The notes below the pieces were generated by a model that made no database searches, was not told the origin of the DNA, and saw only the letters and a list, made by a program, of their open reading frames with translations. A DNA stretch of 64,000 nucleotides from Thiocapsa sp. (GTDB lineage Bacteria; Pseudomonadota; Gammaproteobacteria; Chromatiales; Chromatiaceae). This document shows positions 16,769 through 25,456 of this stretch, one piece after another. How positions within the stretch are numbered: position 1 is the stretch's first letter; each line of letters opens with the position of its first letter. Location: assembly GCF_018399035.1 (NCBI RefSeq), contig NZ_CP073760.1, positions 5,642,501 to 5,706,500 on the forward strand, given 5' to 3'. A program made the position numbers and the translations under genes.

Positions 16769-17068
16769 AACGCATCCGGTCGGCTTCGGCAGTCCACCCC
16801 ACTTGCAGATCAGCTTCATCGGCCCTTTCCTGAAGATGTCGTAGAGGTCTTTGGTCGAGACCTTCTGCTTCTTGGCGAAGATGCGGATCGGCGGGACGAC
16901 GCCGTCGGACTCGTACATGGCTCGTGCCTCGCGGATGAAGTCCATGACCTGATCGGTCATCTCGAAGTCGTCCGCCTTGGCCAGCTCGACGGCGACCTCT
17001 TCGCTCCAGTCTTCGCGGTTGAGGAGAAAACCTTCGTTGTCCAAGGGAACGCTCAGTGCTTCGGTCAT
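16766..17068 (-). CDS. dsrC: DsrC-type sulfur carrier protein
   Basis: A 100-residue DsrC/TusE protein whose C-terminal arm holds both redox cysteines, Cys88 and penultimate Cys99, separated by ten residues (ICKWGGLPKPTGCV). This two-cysteine form is that of DsrC, the trisulfide carrier of dissimilatory sulfur metabolism; TusE has only the last one. The ATG at 17068 (GGAG upstream) is chosen over one at 17113. No dsrAB genes are adjacent, so this may be a solitary paralogue. A repeat unit supplies its stop. Confidence 0.92.
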   Translation of the reverse strand: MTEALSVPLDNEGFLLNREDWSEEVAVELAKADDFEMTDQVMDFIREARAMYESDGVVPPIRIFAKKQKVSTKDLYDIFRKGPMKLICKWGGLPKPTGCV

Positions 17069-17175
17069 GGGTACGGCTCCGGGATGTTGTGTGGTTAGGA
17101 TTGAGAACTCCAATAGAGTGTGGTGGCGACACGTATCGATACAAGACGTTTGTCACCCGCCCGTGGATCCGCTCG

Positions 17176-17955
17176 TCATCCCCCGCGGCTCGCCTGGATC
17201 GCCTCCAGCACGCCGTCCCAAAACCGGATGCGGGCGCAGATGGCCTCTTCGGCGGCGGTTTCGGCCTCGTCGAGCCGTTTCGGGTCGTCGCCGCACAGCT
17301 GCTCGAGGAGCTTCATCGACAGGGGGCCGTGGAAGTCCTCGTCGAGGTGGATATGCCGATTCAGGTAATGGTGGAAGACGGGTGCCTGCGCCTCGGTGAT
17401 CTGCATCTGCTCGAGGAACTGCCGAAACATGCCGGGGATCAGTTTTTCGCGTCCGAGGGCCAGCGCGGCCGCGACCAGATGCGGCTTGTCCTCGCGGATG
17501 AAGCAGAAGGTGGTCTCGGAGAAATAGCGCGACGGCAGCGGGACCATCGATGCGTAAAGTGCCTTGTCGACACCCTGCTCGGCGACCAGATCGAGGAAAC
17601 GTCTCGGCATCTCGCCGTCGGCGCCGACCTCGGTCATGGCGCGACAGTACAGCTCGAAATGGCTGGCGTACTCCACGCCGCCGCCCGCCGTCGGCAGGCT
17701 GTCGGACTCCTCTTCGAGGACCAACTGGTTGATGAAGTAGCGCACACCCGCGTCCCCATGCGGAATCCAGGGTACCGCGACGGGTGCGATCCTGGCCTGC
17801 AGGTACTTGATCAAGGACATGAAGTCCCAGACCGAGAAGATATGGTGACTCATGAAGACCTGGAGGTCCTCGATGCGCTCGATGGCGCCGTAGATCGGAT
17901 GTGCGTTGAGCTGTTCCTGCAGGGGCCGGATGTGGTCCAGGTTCAGTGATGCCAT
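17176..17955 (-). CDS. DUF3050 protein, heme-oxygenase-like fold
   Basis: A 259-residue protein with the DUF3050 opening IRPLQEQLNAHPIY and MSHHIFSVWDFMSLIKYLQ, plus FHHYLNRHIHLDEDFHGPLS near the C-terminus, whose conserved His, Asp and Glu residues suggest a metal site in an all-helical fold. The family has no established function known to me. A palindrome TTCAGT-CGAC-ACTGAA lies about 30 bases before the start. The divergent neighbour encodes a TauE/CcdA-like membrane protein. Confidence 0.85.
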   Translation of the reverse strand: MASLNLDHIRPLQEQLNAHPIYGAIERIEDLQVFMSHHIFSVWDFMSLIKYLQARIAPVAVPWIPHGDAGVRYFINQLVLEEESDSLPTAGGGVEYASHFELYCRAMTEVGADGEMPRRFLDLVAEQGVDKALYASMVPLPSRYFSETTFCFIREDKPHLVAAALALGREKLIPGMFRQFLEQMQITEAQAPVFHHYLNRHIHLDEDFHGPLSMKLLEQLCGDDPKRLDEAETAAEEAICARIRFWDGVLEAIQASRGG

Positions 17956-17981
17956 GAGTCCCGTCCTCGTTATTTCAGTAT

Positions 17982-17997
17982 TTCAGTCGACACTGAA
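17982..17997. promoter_or_regulatory. palindromic operator candidate before the DUF3050 gene
   Basis: TTCAGT-CGAC-ACTGAA with perfect 6-base arms, preceded on the plus strand by another TTTCAGTA half-site at 17973. It lies 27 bases upstream of the DUF3050 start in an AT-rich patch that also holds ACAATATAAG. The regulator is unknown. Confidence 0.4.
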
Positions 17998-18182
17998 TCG
18001 ACAATATAAGGTGTTCGGGCGATAAATCTCCAGTACAAGGCGATGGGTGCCTGATCGATGTCATCGCGGGCGGTGAATCTTCCGATTAGCCTGGCCTCGG
18101 GTCGGGATGCGATCCCGGCGAGCAGTGTTGCGAAGGAGTCGGGGAGGATGACGGGCGATCGGGTCGGACGGTTTTCCGCGTG

Positions 18183-18860
18183 ATGACGGGCTCCGCTTAC
18201 GTGCTCGCATTCGTCGTCGGGCTGCTCAGTGCCCTGCATTGTATCGGCATGTGCGGCGGGATCAGCGGTGCCTTGAGCTACTCGCTGCCGCCCGAGACGC
18301 GCAACGATCGCAAACGGCTCGGTCTGTTCGTGCTGGCCTTCAACCTGGGCCGAATCGCCAGCTATGCCTTGGCCGGGGCCATTTCGGGTGCATTCGGGGC
18401 GGTGCTGCTCGGCTCGGGTGCCTCACCTTGGCTCTTCGAAGGCGTGCGTTGGCTGGCCGCCGGCATCATGATCGGCATCGGGCTCTATATCGGGGGTTGG
18501 TTTCCCCGTTTCGCGAGGATCGAGCACCTGGGCATGCCCCTGTGGCGCCGGCTCGAGCCGCTCGGGCGACGCCTGTTGCCGGTGACCACGCTGCCGCGCT
18601 CGGTCTTGTTCGGTATGGTCTGGGGGTGGTTGCCTTGCGGGCTGGTCTACAGCATGCTTCTGAGCGCGCCCGCGCAAGGCAGCATCCTGGCCGGGGCACT
18701 CTACATGGCCCTGTTCGGTGCGGGAACCTTGCCGATCTTGGTCCTGGGGGGGCTCTTTGCCGGACAGCTCTTTCGGCTCGGGCAGGATCGACGCTTTCAG
18801 GCCATGGCCGGTCTCGGCGTGATCCTGCTTGGGCTCTTGACCTTCATCGTCAACGGATAG
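18183..18860 (+). CDS. sulfite exporter TauE/SafE-family (CcdA-like) membrane protein
   Basis: A 225-residue, six-span membrane protein with a LHCIGMCGGI motif (Cys20 and Cys24) in the first span and a WGWLPCGLVYS motif (Cys152) in the fourth. This is the DsbD_2/CcdA-like branch often found with copper handling and cbb3 oxidase assembly, more than true sulfite exporters. The ATG at 18183 directly follows a GTG that could also start it. No cbb3 genes are visible. It is followed after 80 bases by an AAA+ regulator on the same strand. Confidence 0.85.
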   Translation: MTGSAYVLAFVVGLLSALHCIGMCGGISGALSYSLPPETRNDRKRLGLFVLAFNLGRIASYALAGAISGAFGAVLLGSGASPWLFEGVRWLAAGIMIGIGLYIGGWFPRFARIEHLGMPLWRRLEPLGRRLLPVTTLPRSVLFGMVWGWLPCGLVYSMLLSAPAQGSILAGALYMALFGAGTLPILVLGGLFAGQLFRLGQDRRFQAMAGLGVILLGLLTFIVNG

Positions 18861-18940
18861 AGCCGGATGTGCCCGAGAGGGCGTCGCGAGCGCAGTCGAA
18901 CCTACACGAGCACAATGCAAACGATTTCGGATGGGGTGTC

Positions 18941-19831
18941 ATGACGACTCTGATTGGCCGATCTCCCGCCTTTAGCCGACTCCGCAATGCCCTGTCGATG
19001 GTTGCCGCGACCGACGTGAGTGTCTTGTTGCTGGGCGAGCCCGGCACCGGAAAAGAGACCCTGGCGCGCGAGATCCATGCGTGCAGCGCACGTCGTGATG
19101 GCCGGTTCGGCGTGCTCGCCTGCACCGGGGCACCGCCCGACGCGCTCGACCGCTGCTTGTCGGCGCTTGTGCAGGAGGGTCCCGCAACCCTCTATCTGGA
19201 CGAGGTCGGCGAGCTGAATGCGGCGGATCAGGCGCGACTGCTGCACCAGATCGTTGCGCAGGATACCGCCCGCGACGGATCTCGCTCCGGCTCCGGTCTG
19301 AGGATCATCGCCGCATCGGCCTTGGACCTCGATCGGCAGGTCCAGCAGGGGGCGTTTCGGCGCGATCTGTATCTGCGACTCTGTGTCGTTCCGCTCGAGG
19401 TGCCGCCCTTGCGTGAACGCGCACTCGATATCCCGGCGCTGACGCAGCACTTCATCGCGACGGCGGCGGCGCGACATGGGCTCGATCCGCCCTCGCTGAC
19501 GTCCGGTGCGGAGCGCCTGCTGCGCCGTTACACATGGCCGGGCAATCTGCGCGAGCTTGCCAACCTGTGCGAGCGTCTCGTGATCCTCCTGCCCGGCACC
19601 GCGGTGGGTCCCGAGAACCTGCCCGGTGAGGTGGTGCGGGGGGCGCCGCAGTCGGAGAAGGACATCGGTTTCTCGCTCCCGCCGCACGGGATCGATCTCA
19701 ACGACCTGGAGGCGGAGCTGATCCGCCAAGCCCTCTCGCTGGCCGGCGGGAACAAGAGTCGGGCCGCGCGTCTGCTCGGGTTGACCCGGGATACGCTGTT
19801 GTATCGGCTCCAAAAACACCTCATCAGCTAA
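18941..19831 (+). CDS. NtrC-like AAA+ regulator lacking the GAFTGA loop
   Basis: A 296-residue protein with Walker A GEPGTGKE (32-39), Walker B LYLDEVGEL (84-92), sensor segments DLYLRLCVVPLEVPPLRERALDIP and WPGNLREL, and a Fis-type helix-turn-helix with SRAARLLGLTRDTLLYRL. Normal sigma54 activators have ELFGHEKGAFTGA between Walker A and B. Here that stretch is replaced by APPDALDRCLSALVQEG, so the sigma54-contacting loop is missing. It may act without sigma54 (as TyrR does) or as a repressor. It has no N-terminal sensory domain. The stop codon is the first TAA of a palindromic unit. Confidence 0.88.
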   Translation: MTTLIGRSPAFSRLRNALSMVAATDVSVLLLGEPGTGKETLAREIHACSARRDGRFGVLACTGAPPDALDRCLSALVQEGPATLYLDEVGELNAADQARLLHQIVAQDTARDGSRSGSGLRIIAASALDLDRQVQQGAFRRDLYLRLCVVPLEVPPLRERALDIPALTQHFIATAAARHGLDPPSLTSGAERLLRRYTWPGNLRELANLCERLVILLPGTAVGPENLPGEVVRGAPQSEKDIGFSLPPHGIDLNDLEAELIRQALSLAGGNKSRAARLLGLTRDTLLYRLQKHLIS

Positions 19832-20042
19832 ACCGCGCCCCGGAGTTGTCCGCGATGTTGCGATGTGGCGATAGGTCGGAGCGGTTCCCGACAGTCGGCA
19901 CTGGACGCGGTTTAGAAGATAGGAAATAGAATTTAGGAAATAGAAAAAAAGATATTCCTGAACCGCGTCTCCACCGGCGGCGCTGGAATGCGCTACGCCG
20001 AAAGGTTGCTCGAAAGGATGCAGGGACCGCCGACGCGGTTCA
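19829..20042. repeat. paired palindromic units with AT-rich linker
   Basis: Unit one (19829-19914, TAAACCGCG...CGCGGTTTA) and unit two (19959-20042, TGAACCGCG...CGCGGTTCA) are separated by the linker GAAGATAGGAAATAGAATTT... with its own GGAAATAGAA repeats. Unit two's ends have co-varied from A/T to G/C. The pair spans most of the gap between two convergent genes. Confidence 0.85.
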
Positions 20043-20060
20043 GTGCGGTTCAGCGCGGAT

Positions 20061-20807
20061 TCAGTGTAGGCGCTGACCGCTGCACCATGTGTCGAAATAA
20101 CGCTGCATCACCTCGCGGACGTGCGCGGGGTAGTTCAGCGCCTCCATTTGCCCCATGCCCTCGCGGAAGAAGTGGGGGGCATGTTCGGGCAGTTGCTCGC
20201 CGATGGCGTCGAACGCCTCGACCATCAGGGCAGGCTGATGGCTGCGCGTGGCGACGACCCCGCGGTTCATCAGGAGCACGAGCCAGGGATCGGTCGGGTC
20301 GGTCGGGTCCATGCCTTGGATGCGGTCGGCCCCGATGCCCTCTGCAATCTCGCCCATCAGGCCATAGAGCTCGGCCAATTCATCAGGTTGTTTCAAGTGG
20401 TTTGCGAGGGTGGCCAAGGCATTGACCACATCCTCGGGGTGGTGCAGCTCACAGCCCCGGCGCAGCATCCAGCACGCGAAAGGGACAGCGAGGACCTCGA
20501 CGGCTTGCGCCTGCGACGCTAGATTCAGGCGACGCGCGACCACGGCGAGTTGGCGCAGCAGACCGATGCCGTGGTCGAGCAGCGCGTCGGGCTCCACGCC
20601 GGTCGCTGCGCGCAATGACTGCGCCGCTTCGCCACGCGATGCGGCCTCGCTTGCTCGAACGGTGTCGAGCAGCTGCGCAAATCCGTTCAGCGGCACCTGC
20701 GGGGCGGGCTCGACCGTCTGCTCCGAGTCGTCGAAGGCGCGCTGGATCTCGTCGCCGAGTCGGGTGAGCTCGTCCGCGATATCGCTGAGGTCGACCATCG
20801 GAAGCAT
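20061..20807 (-). CDS. conserved-looking hypothetical protein
   Basis: A 248-residue, mainly helical, acidic protein without membrane spans or a recognised motif. The ATG at 20807 follows AGGATGATC and is preferred; the frame stays open about 77 codons upstream, which would overlap the divergent promoter. The C-terminal part (HAPHFFREGMGQMEALNYP, then REVMQRYFDTWC) looks like a helical repeat. I do not recognise the family. It is divergent from the rnm-yciO operon. Confidence 0.75.
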   Translation of the reverse strand: MLPMVDLSDIADELTRLGDEIQRAFDDSEQTVEPAPQVPLNGFAQLLDTVRASEAASRGEAAQSLRAATGVEPDALLDHGIGLLRQLAVVARRLNLASQAQAVEVLAVPFACWMLRRGCELHHPEDVVNALATLANHLKQPDELAELYGLMGEIAEGIGADRIQGMDPTDPTDPWLVLLMNRGVVATRSHQPALMVEAFDAIGEQLPEHAPHFFREGMGQMEALNYPAHVREVMQRYFDTWCSGQRLH

Positions 20808-21008
20808 GGGCTGATCATCCTGGCAATATGGAGAAACCGAGGTCGGATCGACCGCTCCGGCCTGCATCCCGGAGCGGCGCGGCATCGTCCGTTGCAAGCG
20901 GACTCCGACCCCCATACCTGGAATATAGCAAGCGTGACCATCCCCGTCTCGCACGCGGCCTCTCGTCGGCCCGAGGCACGCATTTAGCGGATCAGTTAGA
21001 CTAGCGCA

Positions 21009-21884
21009 ATGACCAAAAGCCCCGATCTTCACAGCCATTCAACCGCCTCCGACGGCACCTTGACCCCCGATGCGTTGATGCAGCGCGCGTTTGCGTCCGG
21101 TGTGCGGGTCATCGCTCTCACCGATCACGATACTACCGAGGGCCTGGCCGAGGCACGAGCAGCGGCCGACGTGCTCGGTCTTCGGCTTGTCCCCGGGGTC
21201 GAGATCTCGGTGACCTGGGGCGGTCGCACCGTGCATGTCGTGGGTCTCAATGTCGATCCCGAGAATGTCGCGCTTCAGGCGGGACTGAGCCGGCTGCTCG
21301 CCTATCGCGGCTGGCGTGCCGAGGAGATCGGGCGCCGTCTGGCCAAACAGGGCATCGAGGGCGCTTACGAGGGCGCGAAGGCCTTCTCGAACGGTCGTCT
21401 TATCGGGCGCACCCATTTCGCCCGCTTCCTGGTTGCGAAGAGCCATGCGCTTGATCTGCGCGATGTCTTCAACCGCTATTTGGTCAACGGCAAGCCCGGT
21501 CATGTCAGCGGCGAATGGGCGACACTCGAGGAGGCAACCCGTTGGATCACGGGCGCGGGCGGTCAGGCCGTCATCGCACATCCGGCGCGCTACAAGCTCA
21601 CGCGCACCCGCCTGCTCAAGCTGCTCGGCGAGTTTCGCGAGTACGGCGGAGTGGGTCTGGAGGTGGTCTCCGGGAGCCACAGCCGGGACGAGGTCTTCAA
21701 TTTCGGTTGCCTTGCGCGCGACCAGCGCATGCTTGCCTCCGCCGGTTCCGACTACCACGGTCCTGAAAATCCCTGGATCGATCTGGGGCGTCTGCCCGCC
21801 CTGCCGCCCGCCTGTACGCCGATCTGGCACGACTGGCCCGAGATCGACGAGGAACCGAGTCCTCGTCGAGTCGCTGTCGGTTGA
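21009..21884 (+). CDS. rnm: PHP-domain phosphoesterase, RNase AM (YciV/TrpH type)
   Basis: A 291-residue PHP-fold enzyme with metal-binding motifs HSHSTASDGT (8-17), ALTDHDTTEG and late AHPARY and GSDYHGP segments. The E. coli homologue is a 5'-3' exoribonuclease that trims rRNA 5' ends and also hydrolyses 3',5'-nucleoside bisphosphates. The length and order of motifs are normal. It is followed after 9 bases by yciO, a conserved neighbour pair. Confidence 0.92.
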   Translation: MTKSPDLHSHSTASDGTLTPDALMQRAFASGVRVIALTDHDTTEGLAEARAAADVLGLRLVPGVEISVTWGGRTVHVVGLNVDPENVALQAGLSRLLAYRGWRAEEIGRRLAKQGIEGAYEGAKAFSNGRLIGRTHFARFLVAKSHALDLRDVFNRYLVNGKPGHVSGEWATLEEATRWITGAGGQAVIAHPARYKLTRTRLLKLLGEFREYGGVGLEVVSGSHSRDEVFNFGCLARDQRMLASAGSDYHGPENPWIDLGRLPALPPACTPIWHDWPEIDEEPSPRRVAVG

Positions 21885-21893
21885 TCTCGAGCC

Positions 21894-22517
21894 ATGGCGC
21901 AGTTTTTTCAGATCCATCCCGCGAACCCGCAGACGCGTCTGATTCGCCGCACGGTCGAGATCCTGTTGGAGGGCGGCGTCATCCTCTATCCCACAGACTC
22001 CTCCTACGCGCTCGGCTGCCAGATCGGGGAGAAGTCCGCCATGGAGCGGATCCGCCGTATCCGCAAACTTGACGATAAGCACAACTTCACCCTGGTCTGC
22101 CGCGATCTGTCCGAGATCACGACCTATGCGAAGATCGACAACCAGGCGTTTCGGTTGCTCAAGAGTCTGACGCCCGGCCCCTACACCTTCATCCACGAAG
22201 CGACCAAGCAGGTCCCGCGGCGGCTGCTGCATCCCAAGCGCAAGGCGATCGGCATCCGGGTGCCCGACAACGAGATCTGCCGTGCACTGCTCGGCGAGCT
22301 CGACCAGCCGATCCTCAGCACCACGCTGATCATGCCGGGCGACGATCGACCCCTGACCGATCCCGAGGAGATGCGCGAGCTGCTCGATAAGCAGGTCGAT
22401 CTCATCATCGACGGGGGGTTCTGCGGACTCGAGCCGACCACCGTGGTCGATATGACCGCGGAGCCGCCGAGTCTCTTGCGCCTCGGCAAGGGTGACGCGA
22501 GCTTGTTCGAGGAATGA
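21894..22517 (+). CDS. yciO: YciO, Sua5/YrdC-family protein
   Basis: A 207-residue protein of the YrdC-like RNA-modification fold, with the ILYPTDSSYALGC nucleotide-site start and KRKAIGIRVPDN segment. YrdC and Sua5 make threonylcarbamoyl-AMP for t6A tRNA modification; YciO is a paralogue whose exact role is less certain. It lies immediately after rnm, as in enterobacteria. Confidence 0.92.
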   Translation: MAQFFQIHPANPQTRLIRRTVEILLEGGVILYPTDSSYALGCQIGEKSAMERIRRIRKLDDKHNFTLVCRDLSEITTYAKIDNQAFRLLKSLTPGPYTFIHEATKQVPRRLLHPKRKAIGIRVPDNEICRALLGELDQPILSTTLIMPGDDRPLTDPEEMRELLDKQVDLIIDGGFCGLEPTTVVDMTAEPPSLLRLGKGDASLFEE

Positions 22518-22601
22518 CCCACGGCACCGACGCGCGGTGGGATTTCCGAGCGCGCGCGAGGCGTGCAATGAATGCGGCGAAGAACCCAGGTGCGCTCGGT
22601 A

Positions 22602-22607
22602 TATAAT
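22602..22607 (+). promoter_or_regulatory. possible -10 element of a near-leaderless mRNA
   Basis: TATAAT lies only 6 bases before the ATG of the site-2 protease gene. If used as a -10 box, transcription would begin at about the start codon. No good -35 hexamer is visible 17 bases upstream, so this is weak. Confidence 0.25.
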
Positions 22608-22613
22608 GCCGCG

Positions 22614-23285
22614 ATGGAAGCCCTGAATCCCTATCAACTGCTCGCCGTCCTCGTCATCCCGGTGTTGTTCGCCATCACGGTTCACGAGGCCGCGCACGGC
22701 TGGGTCGCGAGCAAGCTCGGCGATCGCACTGCGCTGATGCTCGGTCGCGTCACCTTCAACCCCATCAAGCATATTGATCCGATCGGAACCATCGTCGTCC
22801 CGATCGCCACCTTTTTCCTTGTGGGATTTCTGTTCGGCTGGGCGAAACCCGTGCCGGTCGATTGGCGCAACCTGCATCATCCGCGTCGCGACATGGCCTT
22901 GGTGGCGGTCGCGGGTCCCGGCGCAAACTTGCTGATGGCGCTCTTCTGGGGCGGCATGATCAAGCTGGGTGTGCTGCTGTTGCCGTCCAGCCAATGGATC
23001 GCACTTCCTTTGATTTACATGGGCGCCGCCGGGATCCTGATCAACGTGTTTTTGATGGTTCTGAATCTGGTCCCGCTGCTGCCGCTCGACGGCGGGCGCG
23101 TGCTCAACGCCGTGCTGCCGCCGAAGGTAGCGCTGCAGTTCTCGCGGCTGGAACCCTTCGGCCTGATCCTCCTGCTGGCGTTGTTGATCACCGGGCTCTT
23201 GGGTGCCGTCCTGCTTCCGATCGTGATCGGCACCGTGGGCCTGCTCCCCGGCTCGGCGATCGTGAGAGAGCTCTTCTTCGTCTGA
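22614..23285 (+). CDS. site-2 protease family (M50) membrane metalloprotease
   Basis: A 223-residue membrane protein with the zinc motif HEAAH (24-28) in the first span and the LPLDGGRVLN metal-site motif near 155-165. It is the compact YwhC/FtsH-independent S2P type without PDZ domains. It should cut membrane substrates within the bilayer; its substrate is unknown. The ATG at 22614 starts the conserved MEALNPYQLL region. It is followed by trpS, scpA, scpB and rluB on the same strand, a common gammaproteobacterial order. Confidence 0.92.
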   Translation: MEALNPYQLLAVLVIPVLFAITVHEAAHGWVASKLGDRTALMLGRVTFNPIKHIDPIGTIVVPIATFFLVGFLFGWAKPVPVDWRNLHHPRRDMALVAVAGPGANLLMALFWGGMIKLGVLLLPSSQWIALPLIYMGAAGILINVFLMVLNLVPLLPLDGGRVLNAVLPPKVALQFSRLEPFGLILLLALLITGLLGAVLLPIVIGTVGLLPGSAIVRELFFV

Positions 23286-23303
23286 TTACGAGGCTGCCAA
23301 ACC

Positions 23304-24521
23304 TTGACTTCCGTCTCCGCACACCACTCGCGCGTCCTCTCCGGGATGCGTCCCACGGGCCGTCTCCACTTGGGACACTATCACGGCGTCCTGAAGAACT
23401 GGCTGGAGCTGCAGCACGAATACGAGTGTTTCTTCTTCGTCGCCGATTGGCATGCCTTGACGACGCACTACGAGGATCCATCGATCATCCCGACGAGCAC
23501 CCGCGAGATGGTGATCGACTGGTTGGCCGCCGGGATCAATCCGGGCTCGGCGACACTCTTCATCCAGTCGCGCGTCCCGGAGCACGCCGAGCTGCATCTG
23601 CTGCTCTCCATGATTACGCCCCTGGGTTGGCTCGAGCGCGTGCCGAGCTACAAGGACCAACAGGAGAAGCTCAAGGAGCGGGATCTCGCGACCTACGGTT
23701 TTCTCGGCTATCCGCTGCTCCAGAGCGCGGACATCCTCATGTACAAGGCCGGGCAGGTCCCGGTCGGCGAGGATCAGGTCGCCCATGTCGAGCTGACGCG
23801 CGAGGTCGCGCGGCGCTTCAATCACATCTACGGTCGCGAGTCCGGCTTCGAGGAGAAGGCGGAAGAGGCCAAGCGCAAGATGGGCAAGAAGAACGCCAAG
23901 CTGTTCGATGGGCTGCGGCGCCGCTATCAGGAGAAAGGCGATCAAGAGGCGCTGAGCGTTGCCCATGCCCTCCTGGAAGGACAGGCCAACATTACCCTGG
24001 CCGATCGCGAACGGCTGCTCGGCTATCTGGAAGGCGGCGGTCGCGTCATCCTGCCCGAGCCGACGCCGCTGCTGACGAAAGCATCCAAGATGCCGGGGCT
24101 GGACGGGCAGAAGATGTCCAAGTCCTACGGCAACACCATCGCCCTGCGCGACGATCCCGCAGTGGTCGAGAAGGCCCTGCGGACCATGCCGACCGACCCG
24201 GCGCGGGTGCGCCGAACCGATCCGGGCGATCCGGAAAAGTGTCCGGTCTGGCAATTCCACCTGGTCTATTCGAACGATCAGGTGCGCGATTGGGTGCAGC
24301 AGGGCTGCCGCTCGGCCGGCATCGGCTGTCTCGAATGCAAGCAGCCGGTGATCGACGGGGTGCTCGCCGAGCTGATGCCGATGCAGCAACGCGCCCGGGA
24401 ATTTGCCGCTCAGCCGGAGCTGCTGCGCAACGTCATCAACGAGGGCTGCGAACGTGCACGCGATGTCGCGCACGAGACGCTTGAAGAGGTTCGGCACGCC
24501 ATGTCACTGGTGATGAGCTAA
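23304..24521 (+). CDS. trpS: tryptophanyl-tRNA synthetase
   Basis: A class I synthetase of 405 residues with HLGH (22-25) in place of HIGH and the KMSKS loop (269-273). It contains the about 60-residue insertion seen in the long bacterial TrpS form. The TTG start at 23304 includes the conserved RVLSGMRPTGR approach; the next ATG (23346) lies inside that motif and is unlikely. Its TAA stop is the start of a shortened repeat unit. Confidence 0.96.
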   Translation: MTSVSAHHSRVLSGMRPTGRLHLGHYHGVLKNWLELQHEYECFFFVADWHALTTHYEDPSIIPTSTREMVIDWLAAGINPGSATLFIQSRVPEHAELHLLLSMITPLGWLERVPSYKDQQEKLKERDLATYGFLGYPLLQSADILMYKAGQVPVGEDQVAHVELTREVARRFNHIYGRESGFEEKAEEAKRKMGKKNAKLFDGLRRRYQEKGDQEALSVAHALLEGQANITLADRERLLGYLEGGGRVILPEPTPLLTKASKMPGLDGQKMSKSYGNTIALRDDPAVVEKALRTMPTDPARVRRTDPGDPEKCPVWQFHLVYSNDQVRDWVQQGCRSAGIGCLECKQPVIDGVLAELMPMQQRAREFAAQPELLRNVINEGCERARDVAHETLEEVRHAMSLVMS

Positions 24522-24536
24522 ACCGTGCCCGGTTCA
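24519..24536. repeat. 18-bp deletion derivative of the palindromic unit
   Basis: TAAACCGTGCCCGGTTCA keeps both ends of the palindromic family with nearly all of the interior missing. Its TAA is the trpS stop, and its small hairpin could act as a terminator. Confidence 0.55.
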
Positions 24537-24583
24537 TCAAGGTGAACACCTGGATGGACGCTTCACTTTTTTGGGATTTGAGT

Positions 24584-25456
24584 ATGGCGGACGAGGACGC
24601 AGGCCGGCAGCCGCCGTCGGGACAACAGCAGGAGATGCCGCTCGAGGCGGCGCCCTTCGCCATGGTGCGGGGCTTGCCCTTCATGACCTTGCCCGTGGAC
24701 CTTTACATCCCCCCGGATGCGCTCGAGATCTTTCTGGATGCCTTCGAGGGGCCGCTGGATCTGTTGCTTTATCTGATCAAGCGACAGAATCTCGACATCC
24801 TGGATATCCCGATTGCGGCCATCACCGCCCAGTACATCGAATACGTCGACCTCATGACCGAGCTGCGCCTGGAGCTGGCGGCGGAGTATCTGGTGATGGC
24901 CGCGATGCTGGCCGAGATCAAATCCCGCATGCTCCTGCCGCGTGTGCAGGCCGCGGAGGAGGAGGGCGCGGATCCGCGTGCCGAGCTGGTGCGTCGGCTC
25001 CAGGAGTACGAGCGGTTCAAGCAGGCGGCGCAGGATCTGGATGCACTGCCCAGGCTCGAGCGCGACGTCTTTTCCGTCCGCGTCGAGGTGCCGCCGGGCC
25101 ATGTTCAGCGCGTCCCGCCGGATGTGGATTTCCGCGAGCTGCTCCTCGCGATGCGCGACGTCATGGCGCGTGCGGATCTCTTCACCCGCCACCGGGTCGA
25201 GCGCGAATCCTTGTCGTTGCGCGAACGGATGTCGTGGGTGCTCGAGCGCCTGAGCGATGGCGGATTTCTCGCCTTCACGGATCTGTTCGACGTCACCGAG
25301 GGGCGCGCGGGCGTCGTTGTGAGCTTTCTCGCCCTCTTGGAGCTGATCAAGGCGGCGACCTTGGAGCTGGTCCAGGCCGAGCCGTTCGCGCCCATCCATG
25401 TGCGTCTGCGCGAGACCGCGGCGGGCGAGATCCTCGACGAGGCCGCGCTTGCTTAA
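24584..25456 (+). CDS. scpA: segregation and condensation protein A
   Basis: A 290-residue kleisin with the typical FEGPLDLLLYLIKRQNLDILDIPI N-terminal region that binds SMC or MukB-like partners, and a C-terminal winged-helix segment FLALLELIKAATLELVQ. It forms a condensin complex with ScpB and Smc. The start is uncertain: ATG 24584 is used here, while a GTG at 24542 and an ATG at 24554 are in frame. It overlaps scpB by 8 bases. Confidence 0.94.
   Translation: MADEDAGRQPPSGQQQEMPLEAAPFAMVRGLPFMTLPVDLYIPPDALEIFLDAFEGPLDLLLYLIKRQNLDILDIPIAAITAQYIEYVDLMTELRLELAAEYLVMAAMLAEIKSRMLLPRVQAAEEEGADPRAELVRRLQEYERFKQAAQDLDALPRLERDVFSVRVEVPPGHVQRVPPDVDFRELLLAMRDVMARADLFTRHRVERESLSLRERMSWVLERLSDGGFLAFTDLFDVTEGRAGVVVSFLALLELIKAATLELVQAEPFAPIHVRLRETAAGEILDEAALA

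Noticed and set aside
17970..18239. Minus-strand frame of 89 codons before the TauE-like gene
   Set aside because: No ribosome site or family; it overlaps the divergent promoter region and the 5' end of the plus-strand gene.
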